Origin: Bradyrhizobium iriomotense
Lineage (GTDB): Bacteria; Pseudomonadota; Alphaproteobacteria; Rhizobiales; Xanthobacteraceae
Assembly: GCF_018129405.1 (NCBI RefSeq)
Contig: NZ_JAFCLP010000021.1
Span: 62,001 to 126,000 of the forward strand
DNA: 64,000 bases
Direction of reading: 5' to 3'
Positions within the stretch are counted from its first letter, which is position 1, and the number at the start of each line of letters is the position of its first letter. The notes under the pieces were generated by a model. The model saw only the letters and a program-made list of their open reading frames with translations. It was not told the DNA's origin and made no database searches. Of this stretch, positions 1-7,472 are shown piece by piece. The position numbers and the translations under genes are program-made.

Positions 1-130
1 TGGTACGCAGTGCGGCCAGCAGATGTGTCAGTGCAGCGTCGCTGTCGCCGACCGAGAACTCGGCCAGCTGATCCCAAAGTGCATAGACATCCTGATTCTG
101 CGGATTGGTGGAATCCGTGGATAGTTGCAT
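1..130 (-). CDS. 5' end of a probable helix-turn-helix (LuxR-type) regulator, cut by the window edge
   Basis: On the minus strand an ATG at 130 opens a frame that stays open to the window edge, giving 43 residues that begin MQLSTDSTNPQ and continue with YALWDQLAEF and ALTHLLAALRT. This N-terminus resembles that of Bradyrhizobium LuxR-type transcriptional regulators, in which the DNA-binding helix-turn-helix lies at the C-terminus and so would fall outside this window. The family call comes from recalled similarity of a short stretch and is tentative. No strong ribosome-binding site precedes the ATG, and the frame is open further upstream, so the start could lie earlier. Confidence 0.45.
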   Translation of the reverse strand, partial: MQLSTDSTNPQNQDVYALWDQLAEFSVGDSDAALTHLLAALRT

Positions 131-292
131 GTCCGCCCCGAAACGAGTGTGCAGGTCACCGACCTTCTGGCGAGCATAGGGGACACCCGACCACCTTTCT
201 AGGTAGTACCCAGACGAATCAAGTGGCGCGATATTCAGTGCGGGTGTTGGGAAGACTGGCCTTCTCACCGTCACGATATTCGGAGATTAACG

Positions 293-484
293 ATGCGCAC
301 TGCAACGGACGCGCGCCGGCTTGCTACGCCCGACGACGACCGGACGGAGTTTCGATGGCGTCTCGGCTTTTTCATCGCCCTTTCATGCGCCGTTTTGATT
401 GCACTCGCGGCCTTCGCGCAGGAGCAACCTGCTGAAGCGTTGATCCGACCCACTGGCCCGCTGCCGGCGATCAACATTCCCTGA
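293..484 (+). CDS. small single-pass membrane or secreted protein
   Basis: A 63-residue protein. The N-terminal 20 residues are charged (several Arg and Asp), followed by one hydrophobic helix (GFFIALSCAVLIALAAFA, about residues 25-42) and a short Pro-rich tail ending in PLPAINIP. A GGAG site lies about 8 bases upstream of the ATG. The helix could be a membrane anchor or, with the following AQEQ, a signal peptide cleaved after AFA. No family is recognised. It stands alone between two differently organised genes. Confidence 0.5.
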   Translation: MRTATDARRLATPDDDRTEFRWRLGFFIALSCAVLIALAAFAQEQPAEALIRPTGPLPAINIP

Positions 485-642
485 TCGAGGCGCTGTTGGC
501 GCACCATTTGCCTGGAGCCGAGATTTCATCTGCATTGGAAATTGTGTGATCCAGGCCGTTAGCGATCGGGCATCTTTGCTCATGCTGATTTCAGTTTGCC
601 TTGGGGCCTGCTTTGTCTGGGCATTCTGGGAAGGACGCGGAA

Positions 643-1305
643 ATGCGCTGCTCAGACGTTTTGCTCTGCGGCTCGACGCCCTGGGTTGAAGCCGCCGGCT
701 ATCTCGCATCTCTTCTCGTCTTCGCCTCGTTTTGCATGAGGACAATGCTCCCGCTCAGGATCGCGGCCATCTTGAGCAATGTCGCGTTCATCGCATACGC
801 GTTCTTCGACGGCTTGTATCCAATCCTCATCCTTCACTCGGTTCTGCTGCCTCTTAACGTCGTCCGAACAGTCCAAATGCTTCGCGTCAGGCGAATTGTG
901 GAGCAAGCATCCAAGGGCGAATTCACAACCGAACCGCTATGCCCGTTCATGAAAGTGGCGACGTGGAAGGCCGGAGAGATCATTTTCAGGCAAGGCGATT
1001 ACGCCGATCGCATCTATCTGCTTGCAAAGGGAAGCGTACGCCTGAATGAAATCGATCTCGTTCTGGGGGCGGGAGAGCTCTTCGGGGAAATTGGCGTCTT
1101 CTCGACGGCACACGCGCGCACCCAGACGGCTCAGGCAATTTCCGACGTCGAGCTGCTCTGGCTCACCGAGGGGGAGTTCGCCCAGGTGTGCCATGCAAAT
1201 CCTGCCCTGGCTTTCCACTTCCTGAAGCTGTCGATCAACCGCCTGCTGGCCAACACGGGACGCCACCTGTCCACGCGGCGCCTCAAGCCGGCAGTCTTGC
1301 GCTGA
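643..1305 (+). CDS. membrane-anchored cyclic nucleotide-binding domain protein
   Basis: A 220-residue protein with two parts. Residues about 8-75 form two or three hydrophobic helices (AAGYLASLLVFASF, IAAILSNVAFIAYAFF, PILILHSVLLPLNVV). Residues about 105-205 form a cNMP-binding/Crp-like beta-roll with the signature GEIIFRQGDYADRIYLLAKG and the GELFGEIGVFS loop that contacts the phosphate. There is no C-terminal helix-turn-helix, so this is a membrane-tethered sensor rather than a DNA-binding Crp. The ATG at 643 is chosen because AAGGA lies 9 bases upstream; the frame is open to a weaker start at 601. Several class III cyclases in this window could supply a ligand, but that link is inference. 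The usual Arg of the cAMP-binding cassette is not obvious. Confidence 0.75.
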   Translation: MRCSDVLLCGSTPWVEAAGYLASLLVFASFCMRTMLPLRIAAILSNVAFIAYAFFDGLYPILILHSVLLPLNVVRTVQMLRVRRIVEQASKGEFTTEPLCPFMKVATWKAGEIIFRQGDYADRIYLLAKGSVRLNEIDLVLGAGELFGEIGVFSTAHARTQTAQAISDVELLWLTEGEFAQVCHANPALAFHFLKLSINRLLANTGRHLSTRRLKPAVLR

Positions 1306-1325
1306 CTTTGGCGCCGCGTGCTCGC

Positions 1326-1613
1326 TTAGCGACAGACATACGCTCCATTTACCAGCACGCGGACGCAAGCTGGCGTCGCCACGGCGGCTCCCACAGCCGC
1401 TGCACCTACGGCAGCTCCACCCACGACCGCGCGGCGCGTTGTTCGACGCGCAACGCCGGCAGCGCTCACAGGGGTGGCTGGTCGCCCTACCCTCGCCTGC
1501 GCACTGTCGACGGAGAATGACAGACCACGCTCCGGCGACCATTGCACGGAGCTGATCGCGGTGCAGACAACAATGGCCGCTCCAAACCAGCACTTTCTGT
1601 AGGGGTATTTCAT
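1326..1613 (-). CDS. small secreted Ala/Arg-rich protein
   Basis: A 95-residue protein preceded by a strong AAAGGAGG site 7 bases before the ATG. The N-terminus (FGAAIVVCTAISSVQ) looks like a signal peptide. The middle is Arg/Thr rich (VARRTTRRAVVGG), followed by an alanine/glycine-rich hydrophobic run (AAVGAAAVGAAVA) and a short tail with two cysteines (TPACVRVLVNGAYVC). Small proteins with such an AAVGAAA run and a terminal Cys pair occur in Bradyrhizobium, but I know no function. It is the first of a series of small minus-strand secreted proteins. Confidence 0.65.
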   Translation of the reverse strand: MKYPYRKCWFGAAIVVCTAISSVQWSPERGLSFSVDSAQARVGRPATPVSAAGVARRTTRRAVVGGAAVGAAAVGAAVATPACVRVLVNGAYVCR

Positions 1614-1683
1614 AACGACCTCCTTTGCTTATATGAACCGCACGCCTCTGATCGCCTCCAGACTCTTGCAGAAGCTGCGGCGC

Positions 1684-2025
1684 TTACCGGCGCCGGGGCG
1701 GGAGCGGCCCCAAATCGCGCTGCCAAATCGTGCCACTGTCGAACTGAATGAGCATGCCATCCGGCGAATAGACCGCACTCTGATTGAATGCGTCGATCCA
1801 GATCCGGTTTGCGGGCCAGTACCAGTCGGGCCAGGCGCGGGATGGCTGCCCTGCCTCCGTCACGAGATTAATTTCAGTTCCGTTCTGGGTAATGTGAGCT
1901 GGGAGATTTCCCCGGCACATCTGAACGCATTTGTAGATGCCGGTGAGATTGATCGATTGAGCCGACAGAGGGGTTGGCGCAATCGCCATAGTCATCGCGG
2001 CAATGCCAAGCGGAATGCGTCTCAT
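1684..2025 (-). CDS. small secreted protein of unknown function
   Basis: A 113-residue protein with an N-terminal signal peptide (MRRIPLGIAAMTMAIAPTPLSAQS, cleavage expected after LSA). A GAAGGAG site stands about 7 bases before the ATG. The mature part contains a possible disulfide pair (CVQMC), a short beta-rich segment with four Trp residues, and a basic C-terminus PLPPRRR. It could be a small periplasmic lipid- or polymer-binding beta protein (the INLTGIYKCVQ start is reminiscent of such folds), but no family is assigned. Confidence 0.65.
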   Translation of the reverse strand: MRRIPLGIAAMTMAIAPTPLSAQSINLTGIYKCVQMCRGNLPAHITQNGTEINLVTEAGQPSRAWPDWYWPANRIWIDAFNQSAVYSPDGMLIQFDSGTIWQRDLGPLPPRRR

Positions 2026-2114
2026 ACAATCGCTCCTTCGTTCAAATGATCAGGCGTGCCACAATCGATAGGCTGCCAAGCAGAGCGAGCCGCGCTCTCG
2101 ACGCGAGAGGCGGA

Positions 2115-2489
2115 TCACTGTGAATTTCGAGTCCGGCTTGCTCCCCTCAGCCGCGGCGCGGTTGAGGGTGACTTCGTCCACCCTGCCATCTGGATGCAGG
2201 TGAGAAGATCGACATAACTCTGGCTTCCGCCGGCTATGGCTTCGCCTTCGCAGCTGTCGCGGACAGGACCGGGAGCGTCGGCCCAAACCGTGGTGAGCTG
2301 TTGCTGCGCGTCCGACTCGTCGCGCATGCAGTCCGCAAAGCTCTGAGGAAGGGCAAGCCCCATTGCCTTGTCGTCAGCTGTGGTCGCCTTGCACGTCGCC
2401 TCTACCTTCAATTCGGGGACGCGATCGGAAATGGGCATCACGAACAATTGCGTTCCGAGGAGCGCTGCAGATAATGCTGCCATCGTCAT
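2115..2489 (-). CDS. small secreted protein of unknown function
   Basis: A 124-residue protein. The frame opens 15 bases earlier at a GTG, but that GTG is part of the ribosome-binding region (GAAGGAGG), so the ATG at 2489, which begins MTMAALSAALLG, is the better start. The N-terminus is a signal peptide. The mature protein has four cysteines (ATCKAT, FADCMRD, DSCEGEA, LTCIQMA), suggesting two disulfides in the periplasm, and a serine-containing central loop. No enzyme motif was found. Its closest context is the row of similar small exported proteins on the same strand. Confidence 0.65.
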   Translation of the reverse strand: MTMAALSAALLGTQLFVMPISDRVPELKVEATCKATTADDKAMGLALPQSFADCMRDESDAQQQLTTVWADAPGPVRDSCEGEAIAGGSQSYVDLLTCIQMAGWTKSPSTAPRLRGASRTRNSQ

Positions 2490-2550
2490 CTTGACCTCCT
2501 TCACGCTCTGTCAAACCAACAACCTTGCAATGCCATTACAAAAATTCGGA

Positions 2551-2808
2551 TCAGAACTGGCCGGGTTGAGCCGGAGGAGCAGGCCAATCGGATCTCAGGT
2601 TGTTCCTGTTGCTGCGATCAAATAGGTCTTGTCTGCACACAAAGCTGCTCCCGCAGCTCGTTGCTCGAGGCGGAGCCTGGCGAACATCGACGACCGTCAC
2701 GACTTTTGCGCGCGGCGTCTTGGCAAAGGCGGCTGTCGCCGGCACCGCTTCCAAGGCGAAAAGGACTGCGAAGGTGAGGATGAAGACGCGTGATGCAGCG
2801 AGAGACAT
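2551..2808 (-). CDS. small secreted protein with basic, Cys-containing mature part
   Basis: An 85-residue protein when started at the ATG at 2808, which has GGAG 7 bases upstream; the longer open frame to 2931 lacks such a site and would bury the signal peptide. Residues 1-27 (MSLAASRVFILTFAVLFALEA...) form a classical signal peptide with cleavage near ATAAFA. The mature part is basic (KTPRAKVV, RSNRNNLR), contains the Cys pair SCGSSFVC, and ends in a proline-rich tail. Function unknown. Confidence 0.65.
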   Translation of the reverse strand: MSLAASRVFILTFAVLFALEAVPATAAFAKTPRAKVVTVVDVRQAPPRATSCGSSFVCRQDLFDRSNRNNLRSDWPAPPAQPGQF

Positions 2809-2960
2809 GCAAATCTCCGGCACTCGGTGAACGTCGGGCCTAACGAGACATGACGTTGCGGGATCGGCCTTGATCCAGATCAAGCTGGCCCCGGCGTTCC
2901 TCCCGTGCATCTCGCATCGCGACGGTGCCAAGGTATGCCAGACCGTCGCGCCGGGTAATG

Positions 2961-3161
2961 CTACTTCGAGCGCGAATGGCCCCCTTGTGAAGCAGGAAGC
3001 TCAAACGAGTGATCGATCCCGTCCGCCGCGACTTCTCTGATCAGGAACCTTGCGAAATAGGCCCTCAACAGGCGGTCGAAAGTCGACCGTGCTTCGCTAA
3101 CGTCGTCGCAGCCCCCAATGCTTAGGTCTTCGGCAACACCACCCACTACCTGTTGCGCCAT
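2961..3161 (-). CDS. small soluble protein of unknown function
   Basis: A 66-residue protein with a good GAGGAGG site upstream of the ATG. It has no signal peptide, unlike its neighbours. The centre (SEARSTFDRLLRAYFARFLIREVA) is predicted to form an amphipathic helix. The C-terminus is polar and basic. No family is recognised. The coding call rests on the ribosome-binding site, the coding-like composition and the position in a same-strand series. Confidence 0.5.
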   Translation of the reverse strand: MAQQVVGGVAEDLSIGGCDDVSEARSTFDRLLRAYFARFLIREVAADGIDHSFELPASQGGHSRSK

Positions 3162-3367
3162 GACCTGCCTCCTCGAAGCAGATGCCCCCTTTTCCCTTGT
3201 CGCCAGTAGGGAGGAAGCCGGGACGGATCGGCTTGATCCATCGCAACGGACTTGCGACTATTTTGAAATGCGAAGGGAATTCTGACGCCGGTCAGACTTT
3301 CGCGACCATCCAATCGCCAAGGCTGTTGCAGTTCGCCGCCGGGACGACCGCCAACGCGATCAAGGTG

Positions 3368-3517
3368 TTACTTCGTGACCATCCTGGGTGGACGGAGCGC
3401 TCGGGAGGTTTGAACAGCGATCGATTGTTTGGACGAACGGTCGCCGCCGCTGATCCCGGTGCCGCCGATCCCCTGGTCGCCGACCTTCTCTTTGCGGGAG
3501 TTTGCTGTGTGCGGCAT
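3368..3517 (-). CDS. 49-residue ORF with a GIGGTG motif, possibly a remnant of a DUF5666-type protein
   Basis: A short frame (ATG at 3517, TAA at 3368) encodes a segment KVGDQGIGGTGISGGDRSS. Glycine-rich GIGGTG repeats occur in exported Bradyrhizobium proteins of the DUF5666 type, where they follow the signal peptide. Here no signal peptide and no downstream domain are present, so this may be a decayed fragment rather than a working gene. The similarity is recalled, not searched, and the ribosome-binding site is weak. Confidence 0.3.
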   Translation of the reverse strand: MPHTANSRKEKVGDQGIGGTGISGGDRSSKQSIAVQTSRALRPPRMVTK

Positions 3518-3718
3518 GGAGATCTTGCGCATTTGGCACGCCGATGTGGCATCTATCGCTGACCGAAATCGTCCTCGATGGTCCTTCGTCGCTTCATCAC
3601 GCTTTCAGGCCCGTTCGCATGCCGGATGATCCCGCCGATGGCTCGACCGCAGAGGCGCAAATCTCCCCCTGCGGCACCACTCGTGCTGAAACCAGCTCAT
3701 GGCGCGCCTGCGGCATCG

Positions 3719-4105
3719 CTATCGCCTGAGCTGCAGATCCAATGCGCCATTGGTGTAGCCGTCCAGCCCTCCCGCGACCCTGACGAAGCGATGGCATGTG
3801 ACGCCGGTAACGCTCATCGTGATGCAGATGTCCTCGCCCTTGATCTCCCACTTCGTCGACAGCGCGAACGGGCCGCCCTTGAACGTCCCCGAACCGTCGG
3901 GATTGAAGCTGACGGTCGCATCGCGGCCGTCTTTCTTCGTCGCGGACCACGGGCGCGAATCGGCGAGCATCTTCGCCGCCTGGGCCGGTCGCAGGAACTC
4001 TCGTTCCGCCTGGGCTCTTACGATGCCGCCAGTCGGCGTGAGAGCGGAAACGACGGCGGCTCCAAGGCGGACGATCTTGATCATTTTTGCTGCTGTGGTT
4101 CGCAT
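3719..4105 (-). CDS. small secreted protein at the 3' end of the DevBCA-type operon
   Basis: A 128-residue protein with a signal peptide (KIVRLGAAVVSALTPTGGIVRAQA) and a mature domain containing two halves of beta character: TVSFNPDGSGTFKGGP and EDICITMSVTGVTCHRFVRV. The pattern (an [N/S]xDGSGT turn, paired Cys) resembles small periplasmic proteins that report on 'fill' of a lipocalin-like barrel, but no family is named. Two starts are possible: the ATG at 4105 has GAAGGG upstream, while the ATG at 4084 overlaps the ATPase stop as ATGA. Either way it follows the exporter genes without a gap and is probably co-transcribed. Confidence 0.6.
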   Translation of the reverse strand: MRTTAAKMIKIVRLGAAVVSALTPTGGIVRAQAEREFLRPAQAAKMLADSRPWSATKKDGRDATVSFNPDGSGTFKGGPFALSTKWEIKGEDICITMSVTGVTCHRFVRVAGGLDGYTNGALDLQLRR

Positions 4106-4896
4106 GCCTGTTGGTCCCTTCGATCTTTGACAGTTGATTGGTTGAAACTCTTCGTGGATGGCCGCTGACGCGTTTCGACGTTGACGATCCGGCCGTCTTC
4201 CATCTCGACGATACGATCGGCGGCATCGAGAATTCGGCTGTCGTGCGTCACCATGAGGATCGCGCTTCCGCGGCGCTTTGCGAGGTCGTGGAGCAGATCC
4301 ACGACCTGGCGGCCGTTGGCCTTGTCGAGAGCCGCCGTGGGCTCATCGGCGAGGATCAGCGAGGGAGACGCGACGACCGCACGCGCGATGGCCACACGTT
4401 GCTTCTGTCCTCCCGATAGCGTGGCCGGAAAAGCATCGGCCCAACCCAGCATGCCGACGTCATCGAGCGCCGCATCGATCAGGTCGGCCTCGTTCGCAAA
4501 TACTCTCGGTCGATGCACCTCAAGCGCCATGCCGATGTTTTCGCGCACTGTGAGGCTTTGATGCAGGTTGTGGGCCTGATAGATGAACCCGATCCGGCGC
4601 CTGACTTCGATCATGGCGCGCTCGTCGGCTTCACGCAGGTCCTTTCCGAGCGTCCGAATGAAACCGGACTGCAACGACCGAAGCGCTCCAACGAGCGTCA
4701 ACACCGTGGTCTTGCCGCAACCCGAGGGCCCCATGAGCAGGACCATTTCGCCCTGCGCCACCTCGATGTTGAAATCGACGAGGACCTGCCTGGCGGTGTC
4801 GCCGGATCCGAATGTATGCCTCACAGCAGCGGCCTCGATGGCCGGGCCACTCTGCTCGTGCTGATGCGCGATGTCTCGATGATGACGATCGATCAT
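4081..4896 (-). CDS. DevA-family ABC transporter ATP-binding subunit
   Basis: A 271-residue ATPase that powers the exporter formed with the adjacent permease and membrane-fusion protein. Visible motifs in order are Walker A GPSGCGKT, Q-loop region FIYQAHNLHQ, signature [14 protein letters not shown], Walker B LILADEPTAALD and the H-loop VTHDSRI. The size and the MacB/LolD-like sequence fit the DevA group of type VII exporters. The start at 4896 has AGAGGA 6 bases upstream and lies 8 bases after the permease stop; the longer frame to 4971 would overlap the permease. Likely regulated together with the divergent two-component system. Confidence 0.88.
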   Translation of the reverse strand: MIDRHHRDIAHQHEQSGPAIEAAAVRHTFGSGDTARQVLVDFNIEVAQGEMVLLMGPSGCGKTTVLTLVGALRSLQSGFIRTLGKDLREADERAMIEVRRRIGFIYQAHNLHQSLTVRENIGMALEVHRPRVFANEADLIDAALDDVGMLGWADAFPATLSGGQKQRVAIARAVVASPSLILADEPTAALDKANGRQVVDLLHDLAKRRGSAILMVTHDSRILDAADRIVEMEDGRIVNVETRQRPSTKSFNQSTVKDRRDQQACEPQQQK

Positions 4897-4904
4897 GTCG
4901 TCCT

Positions 4905-6086
4905 CTAGAAGACATCCGCAGGATCTGCGGCTTTCAGGCGTCTCGTCGCGACAGCGCCCGAGAACAGGCACATCGCAAGCGTCATCGCCAGAACCAGCAC
5001 AGGCCTGCTTGCCGGCATGGCGATGGCCAGCTCGGTCCCCGCGCCCAACATCCAGTAGAGGACGAAGGAAAGCAGGATGCCCGGGACAAAGCCCAGTGCC
5101 GCCAGCAGGAACGCCTCTTCGAACACGACACCGAGCAGGTAGCGATGGGTGTAGCCCATCGCCTTCAGCGTCGCGTATTCGGGCAAATGGTCGTTCACGT
5201 CGGCCGACAGGATCTGGTAAACGATAGCGAAGCCGATGAAGAAGCCTACGATCACGCCGAACGTGAATATGAATCCAATCGGCGTATTGTCCTGCATGAA
5301 CTCCTTGACGTAGTCCGCATATTGCTCTGTGGTCATGACCCTGGTGTCGCTTGCGGGAAGTACCCGCCTGATGCGTTCGGCGACCGCTTCGACATCCGCG
5401 CCGGGGGATATTTTCAGGAGGATCGCGCTGGCAGCGGCGGCGGAATTGCGCGGAAACAGCCGCAGGAACGTCTGGTCGCTCGCGATCGCCGACCCGTCGT
5501 TCGCAACCGACGCGCCAAGGGAGAACAAGCCGACGATCGAAACGGTTCTTCCGGTCACTTCGACCGGGACGGCATGTCCACCTTCAGCCCTGGCCACGAC
5601 CGCGCCGAACGGCTGGCGGGTCAACCGGTCGAAGAGCAGAGCATCGGCGACACGCAGTTTCGACAATTGGCTCGCGATTTCGGGCCTGGAGAAACCGTCG
5701 AAGTCCGGATCCACCCCGAACACCATCACGTTGGCCTGACGAATGCTGCTGGGGCTTCGGAAAGAAGCCGCGCCGATCTGCAGGACGGAGCCGCTGGCGA
5801 CGCCCTCCACTCCCAGTGCCTGATACAACCGCCGCCTCGGCAACGTTCCGGACTGCCCCAATTCCCGCACCTCGGGGCTGAGCAGCACGATGTCCGCCTT
5901 GAACATGCGAAGGGGCGTGACGGCCGTCTCGAACAGCGCGCCCATGATCCCGAGTTGCATGAAGATAAGGACGTCCGCTACGGCGACGCCGGCGAGCGCG
6001 ACGATGAGACGTGACTTGCTATGGCGGAGCTGCCGCCATCCCAACGGGGTCCTGTTGGCGAGGCTCCGTATGATCCGATCAATCAT
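4905..6086 (-). CDS. DevC-family ABC transporter permease
   Basis: A 393-residue MacB/FtsX-type permease. It has an N-terminal transmembrane helix (LIVALAGVAVADVLIFMQLG), a large periplasmic domain (about residues 60-265) and three C-terminal helices (IGFIFTFGVIVGFFIGFAIVY, FLLAALGFVPGILLSFVLY and a final VLVLAMTLAMCLFSGAV). The start at 6086 overlaps the upstream membrane-fusion gene as ATGA, indicating translational coupling. The longer open frame upstream is a shadow of that gene. Such systems, first described for cyanobacterial heterocyst glycolipid export, move lipids or hydrophobic compounds through the envelope; the substrate here is unknown. Confidence 0.88.
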   Translation of the reverse strand: MIDRIIRSLANRTPLGWRQLRHSKSRLIVALAGVAVADVLIFMQLGIMGALFETAVTPLRMFKADIVLLSPEVRELGQSGTLPRRRLYQALGVEGVASGSVLQIGAASFRSPSSIRQANVMVFGVDPDFDGFSRPEIASQLSKLRVADALLFDRLTRQPFGAVVARAEGGHAVPVEVTGRTVSIVGLFSLGASVANDGSAIASDQTFLRLFPRNSAAAASAILLKISPGADVEAVAERIRRVLPASDTRVMTTEQYADYVKEFMQDNTPIGFIFTFGVIVGFFIGFAIVYQILSADVNDHLPEYATLKAMGYTHRYLLGVVFEEAFLLAALGFVPGILLSFVLYWMLGAGTELAIAMPASRPVLVLAMTLAMCLFSGAVATRRLKAADPADVF

Positions 6087-7249
6087 TTCGCGAACACGCC
6101 CCGAACCTGAAGACGCGACAGTTTTGCCACGCGCTCCGAGTCCTGCTTCGAGAGCGCGACGTAGATTTGCACGACGCGCGCGTCCGTCGACGATGCGGGA
6201 TCGTTGTTGACGACGGTCTGGCGCGCGATTGCATCGCCGATGTGATCGACACGCCCCTGCAGATTCGTGGAAATCGCATCGGCGCGGATTTCGACGGACT
6301 GCCCCACGCTGATCCGATCGACCTCGGTTTGGTAGACCTCGATGACGGCGCGCATTTCGTCGGTCCCGCCGAACTCGAGCACGCCGTCGTTTCCGACGCG
6401 TTCTCCAGCGCGCGCCTTGAGACTCAGAACGCGGCCGCTGAACGGCGCCCGGATGATCCCCAGCTCGAGCGAGGCTTTGGTGACGGCCAGATCTGCCTGC
6501 GCACACAAGAGCTCCTGCTCGGTCAGGGCGATGTCGAGCGACTTGTCCGTTCCGGGCACCTTGGCTTCGATCCGTTCGAGGGCGGCTTCCATTTCGATCC
6601 TGGTCGCTTGCGCCGTCTGCAGATCCTTGGCCTTCTTTTCCAGGTTGGACAGGGTCGCGAAACTGCGGTCGACCAGGGTCTTCTGGCGATCGTATTCGGC
6701 CTGACTCTGATCGATGTCCGCGCGAGCACGGTCGAGCGCGGAGCGGCGCGCCTGCGTCGTGTTGGCTATCTCCCGCCGCTGGCGCTCCAGCATCAGCTTC
6801 TTCAGTTCGACCTGCGCCTCGGATTGCGCGACCTGGGCCTTCAACCGGTCCACGCTATCCATGGTCGCGAGCGATTGGCCGGCCTCGACCCACTGCCCTT
6901 CGGATACGAGCAGGCTGCTGATCCTCGAAGAATCGGGGTTGCCGGGTGCGCCGAGCTTGACGACCGTCGTCGAGGGTTCGAGATAGCCCAGGCCGACCAC
7001 TGCGGCCGGCTCTATCGGCTTCGCGGCGGCGGCGCTGTCGGTTCGCGGCGCGGGCTTGCGGGCTATCGAAACAAACCAAACGGAGCCGGCCGCGACACCA
7101 CCCAGTAGCGCGATCAAGAGTATCTTGAGTCCGAATGTTTTCGGTCCAAATCTTTTCGATCGCTTCGCAGTCGGTGCGGCCCAGACGTCCGGATGCGGTA
7201 TCTTGGTTGCCGGAGCAGTTTCGAATTCGGCGTTGAGTTGCTTGTTCAT
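6083..7249 (-). CDS. DevB/HlyD-type membrane-fusion (periplasmic adaptor) protein
   Basis: A 388-residue adaptor that should connect the DevC/DevA pump with an outer-membrane channel. It has a cytoplasmic N-terminus, one transmembrane helix near residues 43-65 (LLIALLGGVAAGSVWFVS), a lipoyl/barrel-sandwich segment, a long alpha-hairpin coiled coil (about residues 130-235, e.g. RLKAQVAQSEAQVELKK) and a returning beta domain (IIRAPFSGRVLSLKARAGE). It heads the operon, with an ATGA overlap to the permease. No TolC-like channel gene lies nearby, so a shared outer-membrane channel must be used. Confidence 0.88.
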   Translation of the reverse strand: MNKQLNAEFETAPATKIPHPDVWAAPTAKRSKRFGPKTFGLKILLIALLGGVAAGSVWFVSIARKPAPRTDSAAAAKPIEPAAVVGLGYLEPSTTVVKLGAPGNPDSSRISSLLVSEGQWVEAGQSLATMDSVDRLKAQVAQSEAQVELKKLMLERQRREIANTTQARRSALDRARADIDQSQAEYDRQKTLVDRSFATLSNLEKKAKDLQTAQATRIEMEAALERIEAKVPGTDKSLDIALTEQELLCAQADLAVTKASLELGIIRAPFSGRVLSLKARAGERVGNDGVLEFGGTDEMRAVIEVYQTEVDRISVGQSVEIRADAISTNLQGRVDHIGDAIARQTVVNNDPASSTDARVVQIYVALSKQDSERVAKLSRLQVRGVFAK

Positions 7250-7319
7250 GCCGCACTCTTTAGGACCCCTCCGTGTCAGGGGGATAAGCGGCAGGTTTCG
7301 GTTTATTTCATTCCGTTAC

Positions 7320-7336
7320 GCACCCTCGAAGGGTGC
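7320..7336. promoter_or_regulatory. perfect 7-bp hairpin in the divergent exporter/two-component promoter region
   Basis: The sequence GCACCCT-CGA-AGGGTGC is a perfect inverted repeat with a 3-base loop, lying 71 bases upstream of the membrane-fusion gene start on the minus strand and 137 bases before the response-regulator start. It could be an operator or a leader hairpin. No T-run follows on either strand, so a terminator is unlikely. Confidence 0.4.
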
Positions 7337-7408
7337 GGGCCGGCCCGGAAATCTACGGTTTTCGCCAAGCGACCAATCGATCCGAAATCGTGGTAAACAG
7401 GCGATCCT

Positions 7409-7423
7409 GTTACAAGATGTAAC
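7409..7423. promoter_or_regulatory. GTTACA-n3-TGTAAC palindrome, candidate response-regulator operator
   Basis: A perfect 6-bp inverted repeat with a 3-base spacer lies between the divergent exporter operon and the response-regulator gene, 50 bases before the regulator ATG. Its position suits an autoregulatory site acting on both transcription units. OmpR-type regulators more often bind direct repeats, so a different dimeric regulator is also possible. Confidence 0.45.
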
Positions 7424-7472
7424 GCGAAAAGGCTTGAGAGGCCGGCAAAACCTCGCAAGAAGTGCGCCGATC

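Noticed and set aside
4812-6014. 400-codon plus-strand frame across the exporter genes
   Set aside because: Opposite to well-supported DevA and DevC genes, with no domain and low-complexity composition.
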